Below are positions 49,301 through 61,146 of a DNA stretch of 64,000 nucleotides, piece by piece. The DNA is from Gymnogyps californianus (Eukaryota > Chordata > Aves > Accipitriformes > Cathartidae), in the NCBI RefSeq assembly GCF_018139145.2, contig NC_059473.1, positions 68,182,707 through 68,246,706 of the forward strand. The letters run 5' to 3'. Within the stretch, counting starts at the first letter, position 1. Every line of letters starts with the position of its first letter. Below the pieces are notes generated by a model that was not told the origin of the DNA, ran no database searches, and saw nothing but the letters and a program-made list of their open reading frames with translations. The translations under genes and the position numbers were made by a program.

Positions 49301-52300
49301 GCTGCTCTTACGTCCTGGTTAGCAATTGAGGTAACTGGCATCCTGGTGCTTTTTTGTGGCCACTTCAAGTTTCAGGATTTAACCACACAAATTAAACATT
49401 TACTTGAACATTCCAGTAAGAACACCAACTCAAAAACTGATTAATCTGGTATTTGTCTTTAGTGATGATTTGTTTCTGTTGATGAAACTAAATATGATAA
49501 AAACCACAATGTCTTAAATGTTTCTGGCCTGATAAATAGGGTAGTCCAGTTTTCAAAAGGTATAGGAGGCTTTGTTTCCTTTGTGGAACACCATGAGAGG
49601 TATGCTTTTCTTAATATGGAGACGCCATGCTTTATAGATATAAATGTTTTTTGGGGAGTTTTCATTTGGACACTTTATAAGCACTGGTCATTTTAAAAAT
49701 ATAGATGTATCTGTGATTTTTTTTAATTGATTTTTTTTTTTAAATCTGAAATTTTCAGTTTATTTTAGCATTATAGCAACAGAAAAGGAGCTGAAACCAA
49801 GTATGGGCCAATTCTTTTCTTATCTGCAGTCTAGGCTTTCCTTCAGAGTTCTGCATTCAATAACTCTCAGTGATTCTGATTCCATACTCTCTTTGACATT
49901 TAGTATTCTGTCTGTATGTTTATACAAATTACTTGGAGCCACTGCAGTGGCAGAGAGGGCTCTTGTAAGGATTAGGGTCCATAATAGATATACTGGGCAG
50001 AACGAAATGCGTAGGTATTAATTATAACCTTGTTGAAAATTCTATGCAAAGAATCTAGATCTCATGCTAGTACTGAAATGTAAGTCTGAGAGTCGCCAGA
50101 AATGCTCCAAGAATAGTTAAACATGGTTCCTTTCTATTTCCTTGGGAGAGTTCAAACTATCCTGAACTGAGAGTTTCTTTGTAACAGCCAACTCCTAAAA
50201 CATCTGTTTGGTGGGATTTAACAGTCTTTATTAAATAAAACTTAATGGAATAAGGAATAGCATTTGCTGTTCTTTAGTCTTGCAGAACTCTGCTCTCTAA
50301 CAGATGAGAGAGTTTTGTCTGGTTTCAGGTTAAAAGAGCATTAGGTTAAGTTTTCTGTCCACAGGCATCCCTAAGGAAAAAAAAAGTTGAATAGCTTTGT
50401 CCTTGAACTGGTATGTTTTTCCTTTATTTTTTTGCAAGGCTGCTTTAGCCCATAGCTTTTAGTAATTAGAGAAAACACTTTTATTCAACCAGTTGGTTGA
50501 TGGAAGATTGTATTTTTCATAATCTATGATACAGTTTGCCTTTCCCAGTGGTGCAGGAAAGGCACAATAATGGCCAAGAATGCTGAAGGATTTTCGTGCC
50601 CCCTAGCGGCTCCTCTTCCTCCTCATCCTCTTCCTCTTTGTCCTCCTCTTCCTCCTCCTCCTCCCATGTTCAGCTGTTCCTAACCCTGAAACAAACCCAG
50701 GTCCTCACCTGTTCTTCTTTGGTGAGTGCTAACATTACGTGACCAAATCACAGAAGGCAAATTAACGGTGGAATTTAAAAATTATTTTTCTTTCTGTCCT
50801 TGTAAGCCTGGTTCCCAAGAGCAGTAACCTCATTCTGGAGTGAGACTTGAAAAGCTGGCTAGCTGAAAAGCAGGAGAGGCTCTTGAAAGGACAGCTGAGA
50901 GGAAGGAGGCACAAAGGAGAATTTCACTTTCCTTGGTCCTTGTCTAGAAGCCCTAGGACAGAGGTTCCCGAGCAGTGAGCTGCGGAGGGAGGACTTGCGA
51001 GCAGTTGGAGATGGTCTGGAAATATTGTTCTATCTGTAGTGAAAGTGGACTCTAAGCTCTTGCAGCAAAAAGAGCCAGTGGTACAGTTTCCTACTTTATG
51101 AAGGTGACTTTCTTCTTCCCTGCCTCCCCTAGCCCCACCACAAACTATTAATCCTTTTCTTCCATATGTAGTGCATACTGTATTTTACCTCACTTTCTTC
51201 TTGTTAGATTTCTTCTTACTCCAAGGACAGTATTAGAGCTGAAAATGTGATTATTCCACTAGACTCCAGTGAACACCTCTCTTATTCAGATAAAATACTC
51301 TGACTACTAGCCGTATTTTTCTTATCAGGAAGGTTTGAAGGGTATGTTGGCCAGGACTCAAGTAATTGTGATTTTTTTTTTTCCCCCAGAGTGTTTTCTG
51401 TGCAGGCATTTTTTGCATGTGATACAGAGTAATCTCTCTACCACCTGAGAATATGAAGACCTTTCTTTTTGTCTGCTCGGTCATAAGTGTTTATCAAGCT
51501 GGTCTGTTCCGGCATTAATCTTTAATTACCATTTTGGATTTTGGTATGAATTGAGATGGCCAATGTGAATGCAAGGACTCTGCTGTGATGAAGTGAAAAA
51601 TTGCTTTATCTGAAGAGCTTTTTAGCAGCTTCATCCTGATGGTTGTAGTATGCGAATTGTGCAAGTCCATGTCTGAGAACTGGTACCTTATATGTTTGTG
51701 TGGGTTTTGAACTTAGCTGTTAAGACAGCTATCACAGAGGATTTGATTGTTCTTTAATTTAGAACGGAAATATTGCTACTGGTCTTAATGGGTGTAGGAG
51801 GTGGCTACAGTGATAACTAGAAGCCTCTTTGTAAATCAACATGTGCTGAAATTTTCAAGCAGGCCTTTAATGTAATGAAACTGAATTCACTGGTTCCTGT
51901 GTAGCGATTGTTGTGGCAGCTTATATCTGCCCGAGATCTGTCCCTAAACACCATAATGCTTGTTGGTGTTGGGCAGAGTAGGTCTTGGGAACGCATGAAT
52001 AAATGGACAATAAATCAGCTGAAGTTGACCTACTGTTATTTCAAGGTCCTATTCCAAGATGTACTGAAGACTTACTGCGTATCTTTCCTTTCCCTGAGGT
52101 ATGAGTCAGAAGCTTTTAATTAAGGCAGATTCTTTAACTTGCTAACCCCTATAAAACTGTGGTTTAGAAATTAGTAAATGCCAATAAAGAGATGTTTGTT
52201 TGTTCTTTTTCTTCCTACCATTTGTTTGGGGTTGTTTTCCTTTGGTTGTTTTTTGGGGTTGTTTTTGTTGTTTTTTAGGTGTTTTGGTTGGGGTGTTTTT

Positions 52301-55300
52301 TTGTTTTTTTTTTTTTTGAAAGACATGCTGAAATTGTTATCTACTGGTTTCTTTCTTCTACGGTGTCCCAACATTTTATATTTTTTTTTAAATCTGGATT
52401 AAATGGCACATGTGTAGTTCAGTGTATGCAGTTCAGTATGTAGATGAACATGGTCATACTGGGTCATTTAGCCCAGTCATTTGTCGAGTTCCTGGTTAAT
52501 ATAGATGTCTGAGAAAAGAATTTAAGAACAGGGAAGGCAGACAGATAATGATTTTGCAACTTGTGACTAAGACTTCTAGAGCTAGAGGTGTTACCTGGTA
52601 TTTAATAACCTTTTGTCAATTTTTCTGTCGTGAGTTTATCTAGTTGTTCTTGAATTCATGTAGTCTTTTAGAGGTTGCAATGCCCTGCTGCAAAATGTTC
52701 CACACTTTAACTACATGCTGTAGGAAGAAATACTTGTTTTGAACCTAGCAGCAACTGATTTTATTTGGAACTCCTTAGTTCTTGTACTAGAAGAGAAGGG
52801 AACAATTGTTCCCTATTGACTATTGTTTGCAAGCTGATGTAAAACATAACGGAGGAGAGAAATAAGAAGAATCTTCTTTTTGTGGGTTGTTTTTGTTGGT
52901 TTTTTTTTTTTGGCTGAAATGCTTTTGGCCCAAACCGTAAAAAAAATGAAGTTGGTAAATTGTATCTTGTCTAAAACTTATGGATTTGGAACAGTAAAAA
53001 GTACGCAGTGCTCAATGGTCCTATACAGACTTTTAAAACTTAGCTTTATGAGTGTTTAACTGGGAGTGAGAAGAGGAAGTTAAAAGGAAAGGATGTAAAA
53101 TTTCATATTGTAGAAATTCAGTTTTGCAATTACTTTAACAGTGGCTTAATTATAACTGAAATTCATATAAATTGATTGAGTTCTGATTTTTTTGTTTTAA
53201 CCTGATTTATACTAGGTTTTCTATTTGTGCATAGTGGGGTTGGGCTGGAATTCGGGTAAGATTAACCAAAGAGAAAAAACCCAGCTAAAGTAAATATAAT
53301 GAATACTCCTGTCTACTCCATCTGTGTGTTTAATTGCTTCACAGTAGGATCACTTAACATTTTTTAATTTCCTATTCTTTGTAGGATGGAATGAATATGT
53401 GCATGTTTATGCAAAACACCTTAACCAGACTTATGAGGTAATATATTTTATTTACCCTTCTTTATGAAGTAATTATAAGGATTGAATATGTTTTGGCTAA
53501 CTCTTTAACAAGATGTTTAAAGTCAAATACATAGTTTTAAGTATGTAATTTTGAATCCCAGACCTTGTATTCGCATATGTTAATCAGGTAGGTATTTATG
53601 GATTTAAATTAGGCTTGACATTTTGCAACTATTAGACTTATCAGAGATTGAAACAGAAAAAACCCCTATAGGCTTATATGTGGAAGGCCAGGAGATACCT
53701 AGAGTTAAGGAAATCTAGGCCTTCAAAGTTTCTGAAGCTGACTTCTGTAACTCAGTGGAAATTGGTAGCTCTTAAAAAACAAGCAGGGCCAGCTTATGCA
53801 GCCTACGCAGGTAACATTTATTGAATATATTTATTTAATCTTCCCACTTCATAAGAGGAATGTATTCAGTTCTACCATCTGGTACTTCTGAAAAACATTT
53901 TTTCCTTTCCTTTAGATTTAGCTTCTCTTAAGAAATCACACTTCTATTAAATCCATGTGTGATAGTCTGTCTTTTTTCTGTTTGGAGCTCTTTTGAAAAA
54001 AAGAAGAATATTTATCTTCAATAATCTATATGAGAAGGTGTTATGAGTTAACATTATTCTGTAAAACTGCCCAGGAGACTGAAGACTTATTAGTGGTAGT
54101 ACTGTAAGGAATCCTCGGGATTGGAATTAGAATCCATTTGTGTAAGTTGGTCTCAGTATAATCAAAATTGATGGGGCAAAGCAAAGAGGAGGAGGATTTA
54201 TGAAGATTAAGCCCTCACCTCAGGTGTCTTGACTTGGAGTATGTCGAAGCTATGGTTCAGGGGGAGCACTGAACTGCTGTCTGGGGACATCTGTTGTAGG
54301 TGGGATCAGTCTCCCTCAGAGGGAGCTGAGGCTGACTCTGATCCTGAAGGAGGTGCCTCAAATGGATCAGAGTGTGCATGTAGGGGACTTGGACCTGTAT
54401 CTTCTGCTTCCCCATAGACCATAGGAAAAATGAGGTTAACTCTCTTTCAGAGGGTTCACTTGTGCCATGTGTTGTATGAAGTGTGCTGCAGCCAGTAAGT
54501 GAACTCGGGCCATAAGAAATTGTTGGTGCTTCTGTTAAAGTGGAAGTAGAACCAAACATGTGGTCATGATTGGGAAGCTGACTTCTGAATGTGGTTTCAA
54601 AACTGCTCAATGAGTTAAGTGTCTCTTCACAGTAAAAGATGAAACAGCTGTATCAGCATGCGAATTCTGGGACTAAGCAGTTGTCTTCATTTCTTAGGGA
54701 ACTTGGCTTATCCTAAGTCAGTCACTGTTCATTAGTATTCATTTCACAATGACAGTGGGGAAAGTGGTTCTCCGTACATACTCTTCCTTCCTTCTGTCCT
54801 TTGAATTACCTTGAGCATGATTAAATACCTTGAGCATGATTAAATACAACACCATCAAAGGTAACAGATTGTTGCTATCCTCAAAGGATGGTTTTGTCCT
54901 CCCCCCAAAAAAAATTTTGTTGATGACTGAGATGGTAGCACTCTGTTTGAAGAAGCTGCTGAAGGTGTCATGCTAAATCTCATTATTTTTAGATAACGCA
55001 ACCCCTCAGTTCTTTGTGTCCCTTTCTGCTGCTTTCTGTAGTGTACTGGTTTAGAGTAAAGTCTTGTGTCGCTGTCCTGTCACTCCTTCTTGCAGATAGT
55101 CTTTTTAGGTGTAATTTATAGCAGGTATTTTTCATAACACAGTACATGATCTTCTTTACTTTGATATATCTGTCTTGCTGTTTCATTTTGGGATTCCATA
55201 TCAATTACGGAATAATCATTTTGGCATAAGTGGAATTGGTGTTGTGCTGCTTACCCACACAGATGTAGTTATTTGAATTGGAACAGTATATTTTTCTGAA

Positions 55301-55471
55301 CTTTTACTATAGAGATGGTTTGCTTGAATTCTTTTGTCATTTCTAAAAGACTAAAAGCATGAATTTTGCTTACAAAAATCTCTTGTTTAGATTGCCTTTG
55401 ATCAGTGTTGCACTAGTCCAAGGAAAAGCTGTTGGAGGAGGAGCAGAACTTACCACGGCTTGTGATTTCAG
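43169..55471 (+). CDS. ECHDC1: Ethylmalonyl-CoA decarboxylase (ECHDC1), partial: first four coding exons
   Basis: ECHDC1 is a cytosolic crotonase-superfamily enzyme. It decarboxylates ethylmalonyl-CoA to butyryl-CoA, and methylmalonyl-CoA less well, clearing a side product of acetyl-CoA carboxylase (metabolite repair). The coding sequence joins 43169-43388, 48507-48649, 53385-53437 and 55391-55471, giving residues 1-165 plus two bases of codon 166; phases agree at every junction. Recognisable blocks are KEDNGIGILTLNNP (53-66), MNAF (69-72), ELENW (86-90), the first oxyanion-hole loop NTFCSGSDLNAV (103-114), DGMNMCMFMQNTLTRL (122-137) and the second oxyanion-hole helix QGKAVGGGAELTTACDF (149-165). 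These align closely with mammalian ECHDC1 as I remember it. The start at 43169 matches the family's N-terminus and has G at -3 (if the first AG is used) and G at +4. The C-terminal half lies beyond the window. No frameshift or internal stop is present. Confidence 0.95.
45633..45642 (+). repeat. C homopolymer, 10 nt
   Basis: A ten-cytosine run within intron 2, preceded by TA and followed by AAATAAA. Confidence 0.8.
46735..46960 (+). mobile_element. Ancient CR1/L3-like LINE relic (reverse-transcriptase part)
   Basis: The frame from 46745 reads like the end of a CR1-clade reverse transcriptase: a degenerate ND-L-DEIE segment (HGLADEIEGELLKLSDD), with LSDD (46805-46816) where FADD is expected. 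About 100 bases later AACAAGGTGAAATTCAATG (46912-46930) matches the NKMKFN-type motif that follows in L3/CR1 elements. The frame is broken just after 46877. It is far more decayed than the CR1 at 15 kb, pointing to an older insertion. Similarity may continue to about 47150, but I cannot place the edge. Confidence 0.55.
47817..47832 (+). repeat. T homopolymer, 16 nt
   Basis: A run of 16 T in intron 2; no source retroposon recognised. Confidence 0.85.
48161..48244. repeat. 14-bp minisatellite, six perfect units
   Basis: CTTGCCTCCTTGCG is repeated six times without a mismatch (units start at 48161, 48175, 48189, 48203, 48217 and 48231). Because 14 is not a multiple of 3, all frames cycle and give spurious repeat peptides on both strands. 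It lies in intron 2 about 260 bases before exon 3. Perfect copies suggest recent expansion and likely copy-number variation. Confidence 0.95.
48250..48271 (+). repeat. T homopolymer, 22 nt
   Basis: Twenty-two T directly follow the minisatellite, separated by CCTTC. It may be the poly-A tail of a minus-strand retroposition or slippage at a pyrimidine-rich array. Confidence 0.9.
48507..48649 (+). CDS. ECHDC1: ECHDC1 second coding exon (exon 3)
   Basis: 143 bases: two bases finish Gly74, then 47 codons to Gln121. Contains ELENWKDGKGL (86-96), the strand LIIYGAG (96-102) and the first oxyanion-hole loop NTFCSGSDLNAV (103-114), a hallmark of enoyl-CoA hydratase-type folds. The acceptor is CTTGTGACAG. 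The exon ends CCCAG and the intron starts GCAAGT, a non-canonical GC donor whose other positions all match consensus. The next exon continues in phase 0. Confidence 0.95.
48650..48655 (+). other. ECHDC1: Non-canonical GC 5' splice site
   Basis: CAG|GCAAGT: GC at 48650-48651 in place of GT. The -3 to -1 CAG and +3 to +6 AAGT match U1 pairing fully, as is usual for functional GC-AG introns. The shift is forced: family alignment (SNSQ then DGMN) and phase place the junction exactly here, and no GT donor nearby keeps the frame without loss. Confidence 0.88.
50596..50609 (-). promoter_or_regulatory. Candidate CTCF-binding site
   Basis: The minus strand reads CCGCTAGGGGGCAC, matching the CTCF core pattern CCASYAGRKGGCR at 12 of 13 positions. 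It lies in intron 3, next to a pyrimidine-rich stretch. Occupancy cannot be judged from sequence. Confidence 0.55.
50611..50665. repeat. CT-rich (TCC/TTCC) simple repeat
   Basis: About 55 bases of almost pure pyrimidine made of TCC and TTCC units with two interruptions, directly after the CTCF-like motif. Confidence 0.85.
52193..52317 (+). repeat. T/G-rich low-complexity tract
   Basis: Sequence of TTTG, GGGGTTG and TTTTTT words with three GGGG runs (52228-52231, 52255-52258, 52290-52293), ending in a long T run. The minus strand is open and Lys/Asn-rich for compositional reasons only. Confidence 0.7.
52449..52830 (+). mobile_element. Old interspersed repeat (sauropsid/amniote retroposon relic)
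   Basis: Several motifs occur in the order I recall for an interspersed repeat very common in turtle genomes: CATACTGGGTCA then TAGCCCAGT (about 52456-52478), TTTATCTAGTTGTTCTTGAA (about 52635), a TGTTCCACACTTTAACT-type segment (about 52697), GGAAGAAATACTTGTTTT (about 52723) and CTTAGTTCTTGTACTAGAAG (about 52775). Divergence is high, implying an insertion that predates birds. I do not recall its formal name with certainty, and the edges are approximate. Confidence 0.6.
53385..53437 (+). CDS. ECHDC1: ECHDC1 third coding exon (exon 4)
   Basis: 53 bases encoding DGMNMCMFMQNTLTRLM (122-138) and two bases of Arg139. A small exon with acceptor TTCTTTGTAG and donor TGAG|GTAATA. The Met/Cys-rich helix matches the family's MCMFMQNTL segment. 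Confidence 0.95.
53438..55390 (+). other. ECHDC1: ECHDC1 intron 4
   Basis: 1953 bases, phase 2, GTAATA to CTTGTTTAG. A perfect 19-bp tandem duplication lies at 54807-54844. Otherwise no recognisable feature. Confidence 0.88.
54807..54844. repeat. 19-bp perfect tandem duplication
   Basis: TACCTTGAGCATGATTAAA occurs twice without mismatch (54807-54825 and 54826-54844). Likely recent. Confidence 0.95.
55391..55471 (+). CDS. ECHDC1: ECHDC1 fourth coding exon (exon 5)
   Basis: 81 bases: completes Arg139, then LPLISVALVQGKAVGGGAEL to CDF165 and two bases of codon 166 (Arg if the next exon starts with A or G). GGGAE is the second oxyanion-hole helix of crotonase enzymes. Donor TCAG|GTAAGA. This is the last coding part in the window. 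Confidence 0.95.
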
Positions 55472-57752
55472 GTAAGATCAACAATTTGAGTAGCTGTCAT
55501 GTTGGGTCAGTGATTTGATGACTGTACCTATGAAATGTGGGAAGCTTGAAGTACCACTTTTACCAGGAGTCATGTCCCTGAATTCCAAGACATTTGGAAC
55601 TGGGCTTTGTTAGCAGACTTCACAGGAAAAAGAAGTTTGGGTTTCCTGATAGTACAGAGGAAAGGTTATTTACTGCCAGGTTATACGGTTTGAATCACTG
55701 TCTAAAACAAGAGCAGTAAGGAGCTTTAGCAACCGACTCTGTTGGACCCACTTGGTGTATAACTTCTCACCCCTGAGAGAGAGGTAGGAGGACTGCAAAA
55801 TTGTATATCCCCTTATGTCTCTTTATGTGGCTGCCATAAGTAAAAATAAATAAAAATATCTATTAGTCTGGTATTTCATGTTCTGGGTTTATTATTTGTA
55901 ACATAACTTTGTGCTGTACAGTTTTTGAAACAAGAGTTTGAGGTGCAGAGGAAAGCAAATGAGGTTCTGTCCCTGTGTTTTTCCATGCAGGTGCAGGTAT
56001 TTGCCAGCATGAAACAACTAGCAAAAAACAGAGGGCTTTAATTAAAGAGGCTGAATGCAGAACAGGAACTGGAAGAAACTATAATAAAATGTCACTTTAT
56101 TTAAACAGTTGCTAATGTGCAAACAGCCTACAGATGTAGCAGGATAAGTGTTGTGCACAGCCTCTCTGAAAATGAGGAGCTTTTAGTGAAGTTTTTATCT
56201 AAGAGAAGGAAATGTGCTCTTTAAGAGGGTCTTAGTGCCTGAAGTGGGAAAGGAATTGTCCAGAACAAGCTGAAAGTACTTACATTCAAAAGTAATACTA
56301 AGCAAAGTAAACTAGAATATATTATAGTGCTGTTCCAGGTATCAGGAACAGGCTTTGGATAGAGGAGATGGTATCTGCATTGTCTGAACCACTCGGAAGC
56401 AATCCTCTTTTGCTTTGAAACTAGATGTGGCCGGATCTTTCTTCATATCTACACAGCACCCGCTGAACTGGAACCCCAGTTCTGACTGTGGCCTCTGAGT
56501 ATAGGCTGTATTATAAATGCCTAATAAACATGCAGAGAGGTACCGTGTTTGGCAGCTGCAGCGCTGACAGGAGAATGCACCTGGGAGACCTAGTAGACCT
56601 TTCTGTATCTGTGAGTCCGTTGACAGAAAGTGAATCTTGTTATCCCTAAAATAGGAGTTTAGGGAATGTGAACATAATGAAATGGAAATCTTTTGGCTTT
56701 CTAAAATATGTAGTCTCTACTTTTACTCCAGCTATGTTGTTTGACATACTGTGTAATTATAGTCATTGTCAAGTAGCTCTTATTTGCATGAATTGAGCAG
56801 CTGCAGTTCCTCTGATGTACTGCCATAATTTTCATAATAACTACAGCTGTTGATCCATCTTCCATTACTTTCTAACACACCCATCCAGTGCAACTAAATA
56901 ATAGCAATTCAGGAGCAGCAAATGGGACTTAATTAATAACAACAACAAGATAGAGAAACATACTCTGTACTGCTATTGCTCCTGAATTTGAGTATTTTAA
57001 TACTGGGGGACAAAATCCAGGGTTTTTTTGAGGACTATGAGTAGGTATTAGTGGAACAGATATCCTGTCCTGAGTCACTAGATGCGAAAAGAGGAACTTG
57101 AGAACATAGATCAGAGAGGTTTGCTTTCTTCTTTGAATAAACTGTTTGGACATTTTATTTTATTTTATTTTTTTAAGAACAAAACGAGTTGTGGCTGCTT
57201 TTAATTTCTAAATTTTCAAATCCACTTCTGTTTTTCACAGTTACTGTGTAAATTACCAAACTGCTTGGTATTGGCCTGAAATATTTTTCTCTGCCAGTTT
57301 GTACTACATTAACTGTACTGATATTGTTGAAGTGATTCACTTGAACCAGAATGGCTTATGTACCTTCTCTGAAATGTGCTCTGGCAGCATGATGCACATC
57401 TCTACTAAAGTAGAGGTGTGGACAAATCCAATTTTAAAATAGCTGAGGTGGTTTAAGATATTACTGATGTATTCTTCCAGTGGCAGTTCTTGTGGCTAAT
57501 TGTCTCTTACACTGTTTTAAGCCAGCTCATTTAAAATTGGATTAGGGAGGGCTTGCATGAACTCTGGCACACTTACTGCTGACATAAGGGCAGTGATGAA
57601 AAGTGAAAGCATCTTAGGTCACTCCACCTTTTATGTGGAGGAAGAGGTCTTCTCAAAACATCTTCTTCAGTCTTAGCTGCTTTATGGATTATTGCAGTAT
57701 GACTCTCCGTAAGAGCAACATCCTTATAAAGATCATAAACATGGGATTGGGG

Positions 57753-57772
57753 AAAAAAAAAAAAAAAAAAAA
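57753..57772 (+). repeat. A homopolymer, 20 nt
   Basis: Twenty A after GGATTGGGG. It could be the tail of a retroposed transcript, but the preceding 200 bases do not resemble anything I know and no target-site duplication is clear. Confidence 0.9.
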
Positions 57773-60700
57773 TCATTGTCCAGACAAGTGGAGGGTAATT
57801 AAAATCCTTGCAGGCTTTTTCTGATATGACAATTGGGAAGGTAAGGCTTCTGACACTGTAATTATTTATCTCAATTATTTCTGTAAAACTGAGTAATGTA
57901 AAATCATGCAGGTATGAAACTTGTTTGGACAGCTGAGCTTTTTAGTACAGTTTCAAGAAACCCAGACTTTTTCAGTGCGCCACAGTTGAATATTCTCTCT
58001 GAGCCTGTGAAGATGGCTTGTGGGTTCTGCTGCCAAATGTCAGTGTATGTTGCAGTTCTGCATGACACTGCAGCCATTTCAGTGAAGTGCACAAATGACT
58101 GTGATGTTGGATTCAGGGATGCAGTTTTACAAATAATTGAAATGAAGTACCTGTTCTGAGTTCCCTGTATGCAGAAACTTGAAGTGTATCTTGTACTTGC
58201 ACAATGCATGAAGTTAAGGAGAACTGATGTGGCAGGGTTGGTTAAGGAATTGGGACAAGAATTGTAGTGGGTTGTTGGGCAGTAAGCTAACAGTTAGATA
58301 TGGGGCAGAGACAGTTTGGTAATGAATCTATTTGTGCAATTAGTAGATCACAATAATCTGAGTGCAGTAGCTGCAGTGTGCTACCAGCCAATAGCCAGAA
58401 CAACTAACTTTGAATTCTGAGCTGTCTTGTCTTCTATTTCCCATTGGTGCCTTTGAGAAATCTCACTGGGGTGATGTCTGTGTAGGGTTTTCAGACACAT
58501 CTATAACTTTGAACATTTGGTCCTACATCACTTGGTGAATGGACTTCCATTGTACCTGAGTGCTTCTGAAAAATATAGTCTCTTCCCCCCTACCCCCTTT
58601 TTCCTCTCTAATGCTACTGCAATCAAAATAGAGGTGTATCACTGCCATGTGAATCCAATTTAAAAGGTTGTGTCTCCAGGCAGAGGATGAGAGTGCAAAG
58701 ATACAAAGCTACTCATTTCTCTTACCACTGACCTCAAAATGGACTCATAAGTAGAGGCAGCAGTATTCTCCTTTTCTTTTTTAGAAAATAAATTAATCAA
58801 CTGTAATTTCTTCAGCTGTAGTTGATGTTGCACAGTTAAATCGCAAAGGGCCAGTTTCATTACTCATTAGTGCTGAGCAGTATCCTACTTCATAAAAAGC
58901 ACCATTGATTTAAAGAGGTATTTGCTTTCTGAGCAGACTTCTGCCCTGTATCTGTAGGAATGGCAGAATCAAGCTTTTAACAAGGGAAGAAGCTTATGCT
59001 AATAATACTGCATTTATCAAATTGGCCTCGCTGCATTTTAATTGGATGTTTTCTGTAGTTTTGTGAAATATGTAAGCATGCTTACTACTACATTTTAAGG
59101 TGTTAGGCATGTTCCATAAAACGCCAAATAAGAGATACAATGAAAGGCGCTGTTATTGAATAGCTTTTGTTGTGTGTGTTCTTGTGATGACTTGTGTTTA
59201 TTTACTTTTACAAGCATGCTTTTAGTGTGTTAAATGTAATTTATACGAAATGAAAGGAGCAGAAGATAATATAACTACTACATAGAAGTAGTCCCACTAT
59301 GACTGACTTTTCAGTTGTTGCTCCTTTAAAAAAGAGGGCAGGGGGGAAGCTGTAAAGACATTAGTATTCTACAGTAAGCTTTTCCAAGAATAGGTTTTGG
59401 AATGTCAGAGCACAACACACTAGCTTCTTTGGAAATATTTTGCTGTATGCAAGGATTTTGGCTTTTAGTTTTATCAGGAGGAGCTTTTAGACACAAGATG
59501 CTGCTGTTTGAAATAAGGGTGCCTCAGTACATAGTAGCTCTTTTCACTGGGCAGGGCATGATATGAATGTAACGGGATGGGGCTCACATATTCATGAGTT
59601 CTTGCAGAGTCCAGGCTGACAAAGCACTTTTCATTAGATGTGACTCTGTAACGTTGCTGCACATCAGCAGAAGAATCAGTAGCCAAATCTGAGAGTGGGT
59701 GCTTACAGCTTCAGGTGCTTGCTATATGCCATAGATCACTTTTTTTTTTAACTATATCAAATTTTCCTCTCTAATATATGTATGTGTGTATATATATGTA
59801 AAACCTCCTTCAAATCAGTTGGCAATTTTAGAATTCCATTGCAGTCATGCGTCACTTCACATTTTTAGAGCCCTGGGAGGTTTGTTAATACAATTTTCTG
59901 ACGAATTTTCAGAGACATGGATTATGGTTTTAAAAGTTTCACATTGCCTGCTTTTAAGAAGGCTGTTCTTATTTTGACCTGGCACACTTGATGTCTGGTT
60001 AAGTAATTGCAGCACTGCTAGAAATGGACTTGAGAGCTTATATTTTTGGGCTTGTATTTATGGACTGGTATTGGTTTTTTCTTCATTACCAGTTTTCATT
60101 TGGGTTTGAATTTCATGTGTTTACAGTATTCCAGGCAGAGGATTTTTTACATAGTCTACAGTTCAAATTTACCACTGTTTGATTTTACTGGAAATGTAAA
60201 TAAGAGCAACGAAGCATGAATTTGAGTTGACGTTTTCTTTCTGAGGTTATCTTTTTGTAGGGATTTACTTCATTCCAAGTTGTTGTTTTCTTTTCTTTGG
60301 GAGGCCAAACCATCTTATCCTGGGTGAATGAGATTTTTTGTTAGCAGCATGTGTCTACATTTTAGACCACTTCCACCATGCAATCTTACGTCCTTTCCGT
60401 TGAACAATCCTGTCTGCAGCTGATTCGCTGCTGCACAGTAATAATAAACAGAGATAGCCCAGATAATGGATAACTTAGATAAGACAGATTTTAGGGAATG
60501 CAGAGCTGGACCCATGCTGATTCTTGCTGAGACATGGGCTGTCGGTACACTGTAGGGAAGCATTCAAGGTTCAAGGAGAATTAGTTTAGGAAGAATACAA
60601 ATGCACCAGAATCGTCCATTATGCTTGCATCTGTGAAGTGACTAATCCCCAGTTTGAATAAACTGCCTGCAGGTATTTGAGTTTGATGCTCCATTGCTGA

Positions 60701-61055
60701 TCTTCACTACCAAAACAATCTTTTTAAAATATATATGTATATAATGAGGTGGCTCCACAAGTTGGTTAATATGAAGTCTGAGAAGCAGTTATGTATTCCA
60801 GTGTGCTGATTCTGAGGTGGGATTATGTTGAGCTGTGGCTTCATGAGAAGGACAGACTGCCTGAACAGCTCACCTTGATGTGGGATGAGGATGTCCCTGC
60901 TGCCCATTCCCAGCTCACTGATTACCTCTGGTTTGCCAGGCACCAGTGAAGATGCCTGTATGAGTCAATTATCTCACTAAAAACCAACAGAAAGCCTAGA
61001 TATTTCCTGTTCTTACAGTGAGTTAAAGCAGTTTGTAAAGGGATATTGTATTGGG

Positions 61056-61146
61056 TAGAGCCAATGTAAAGGAGGAACTCGGCCTCTAGGAGAAGACGAC
61101 AAAGAACAGGAGGGGGTGGGAATACAATCTCCTCCTTTTGGCTCTA
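61056..61146. repeat. Inverted repeat, 17-bp stem with 4-nt bulge
   Basis: Left arm TAGAGCCAATGTAAAGGAGGA (61056-61076) pairs with right arm TCCTCCTTTTGGCTCTA (61130-61146), apart from the extra TGTA in the left arm. The 53-base spacer is purine-rich. It might be a decayed short inverted-repeat element or an RNA hairpin in the ECHDC1 intron. Confidence 0.65.

Larger units (their letters stand above)
48650..53384 (+). other. ECHDC1: ECHDC1 intron 3 (GC-AG type)
   Basis: 4735 bases, starting GCAAGT and ending TTCTTTGTAG. Contains a strong CTCF-like motif beside a CT-rich stretch (50.6 kb), a T/G-rich low-complexity patch (52.2 kb) and an old interspersed repeat (52.45-52.83 kb). No further coding exon is seen. 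Confidence 0.88.

Noticed and set aside
57573..57772. Processed pseudogene ending in A20
   Set aside because: No recognisable source gene in the preceding sequence and no convincing target-site duplication.
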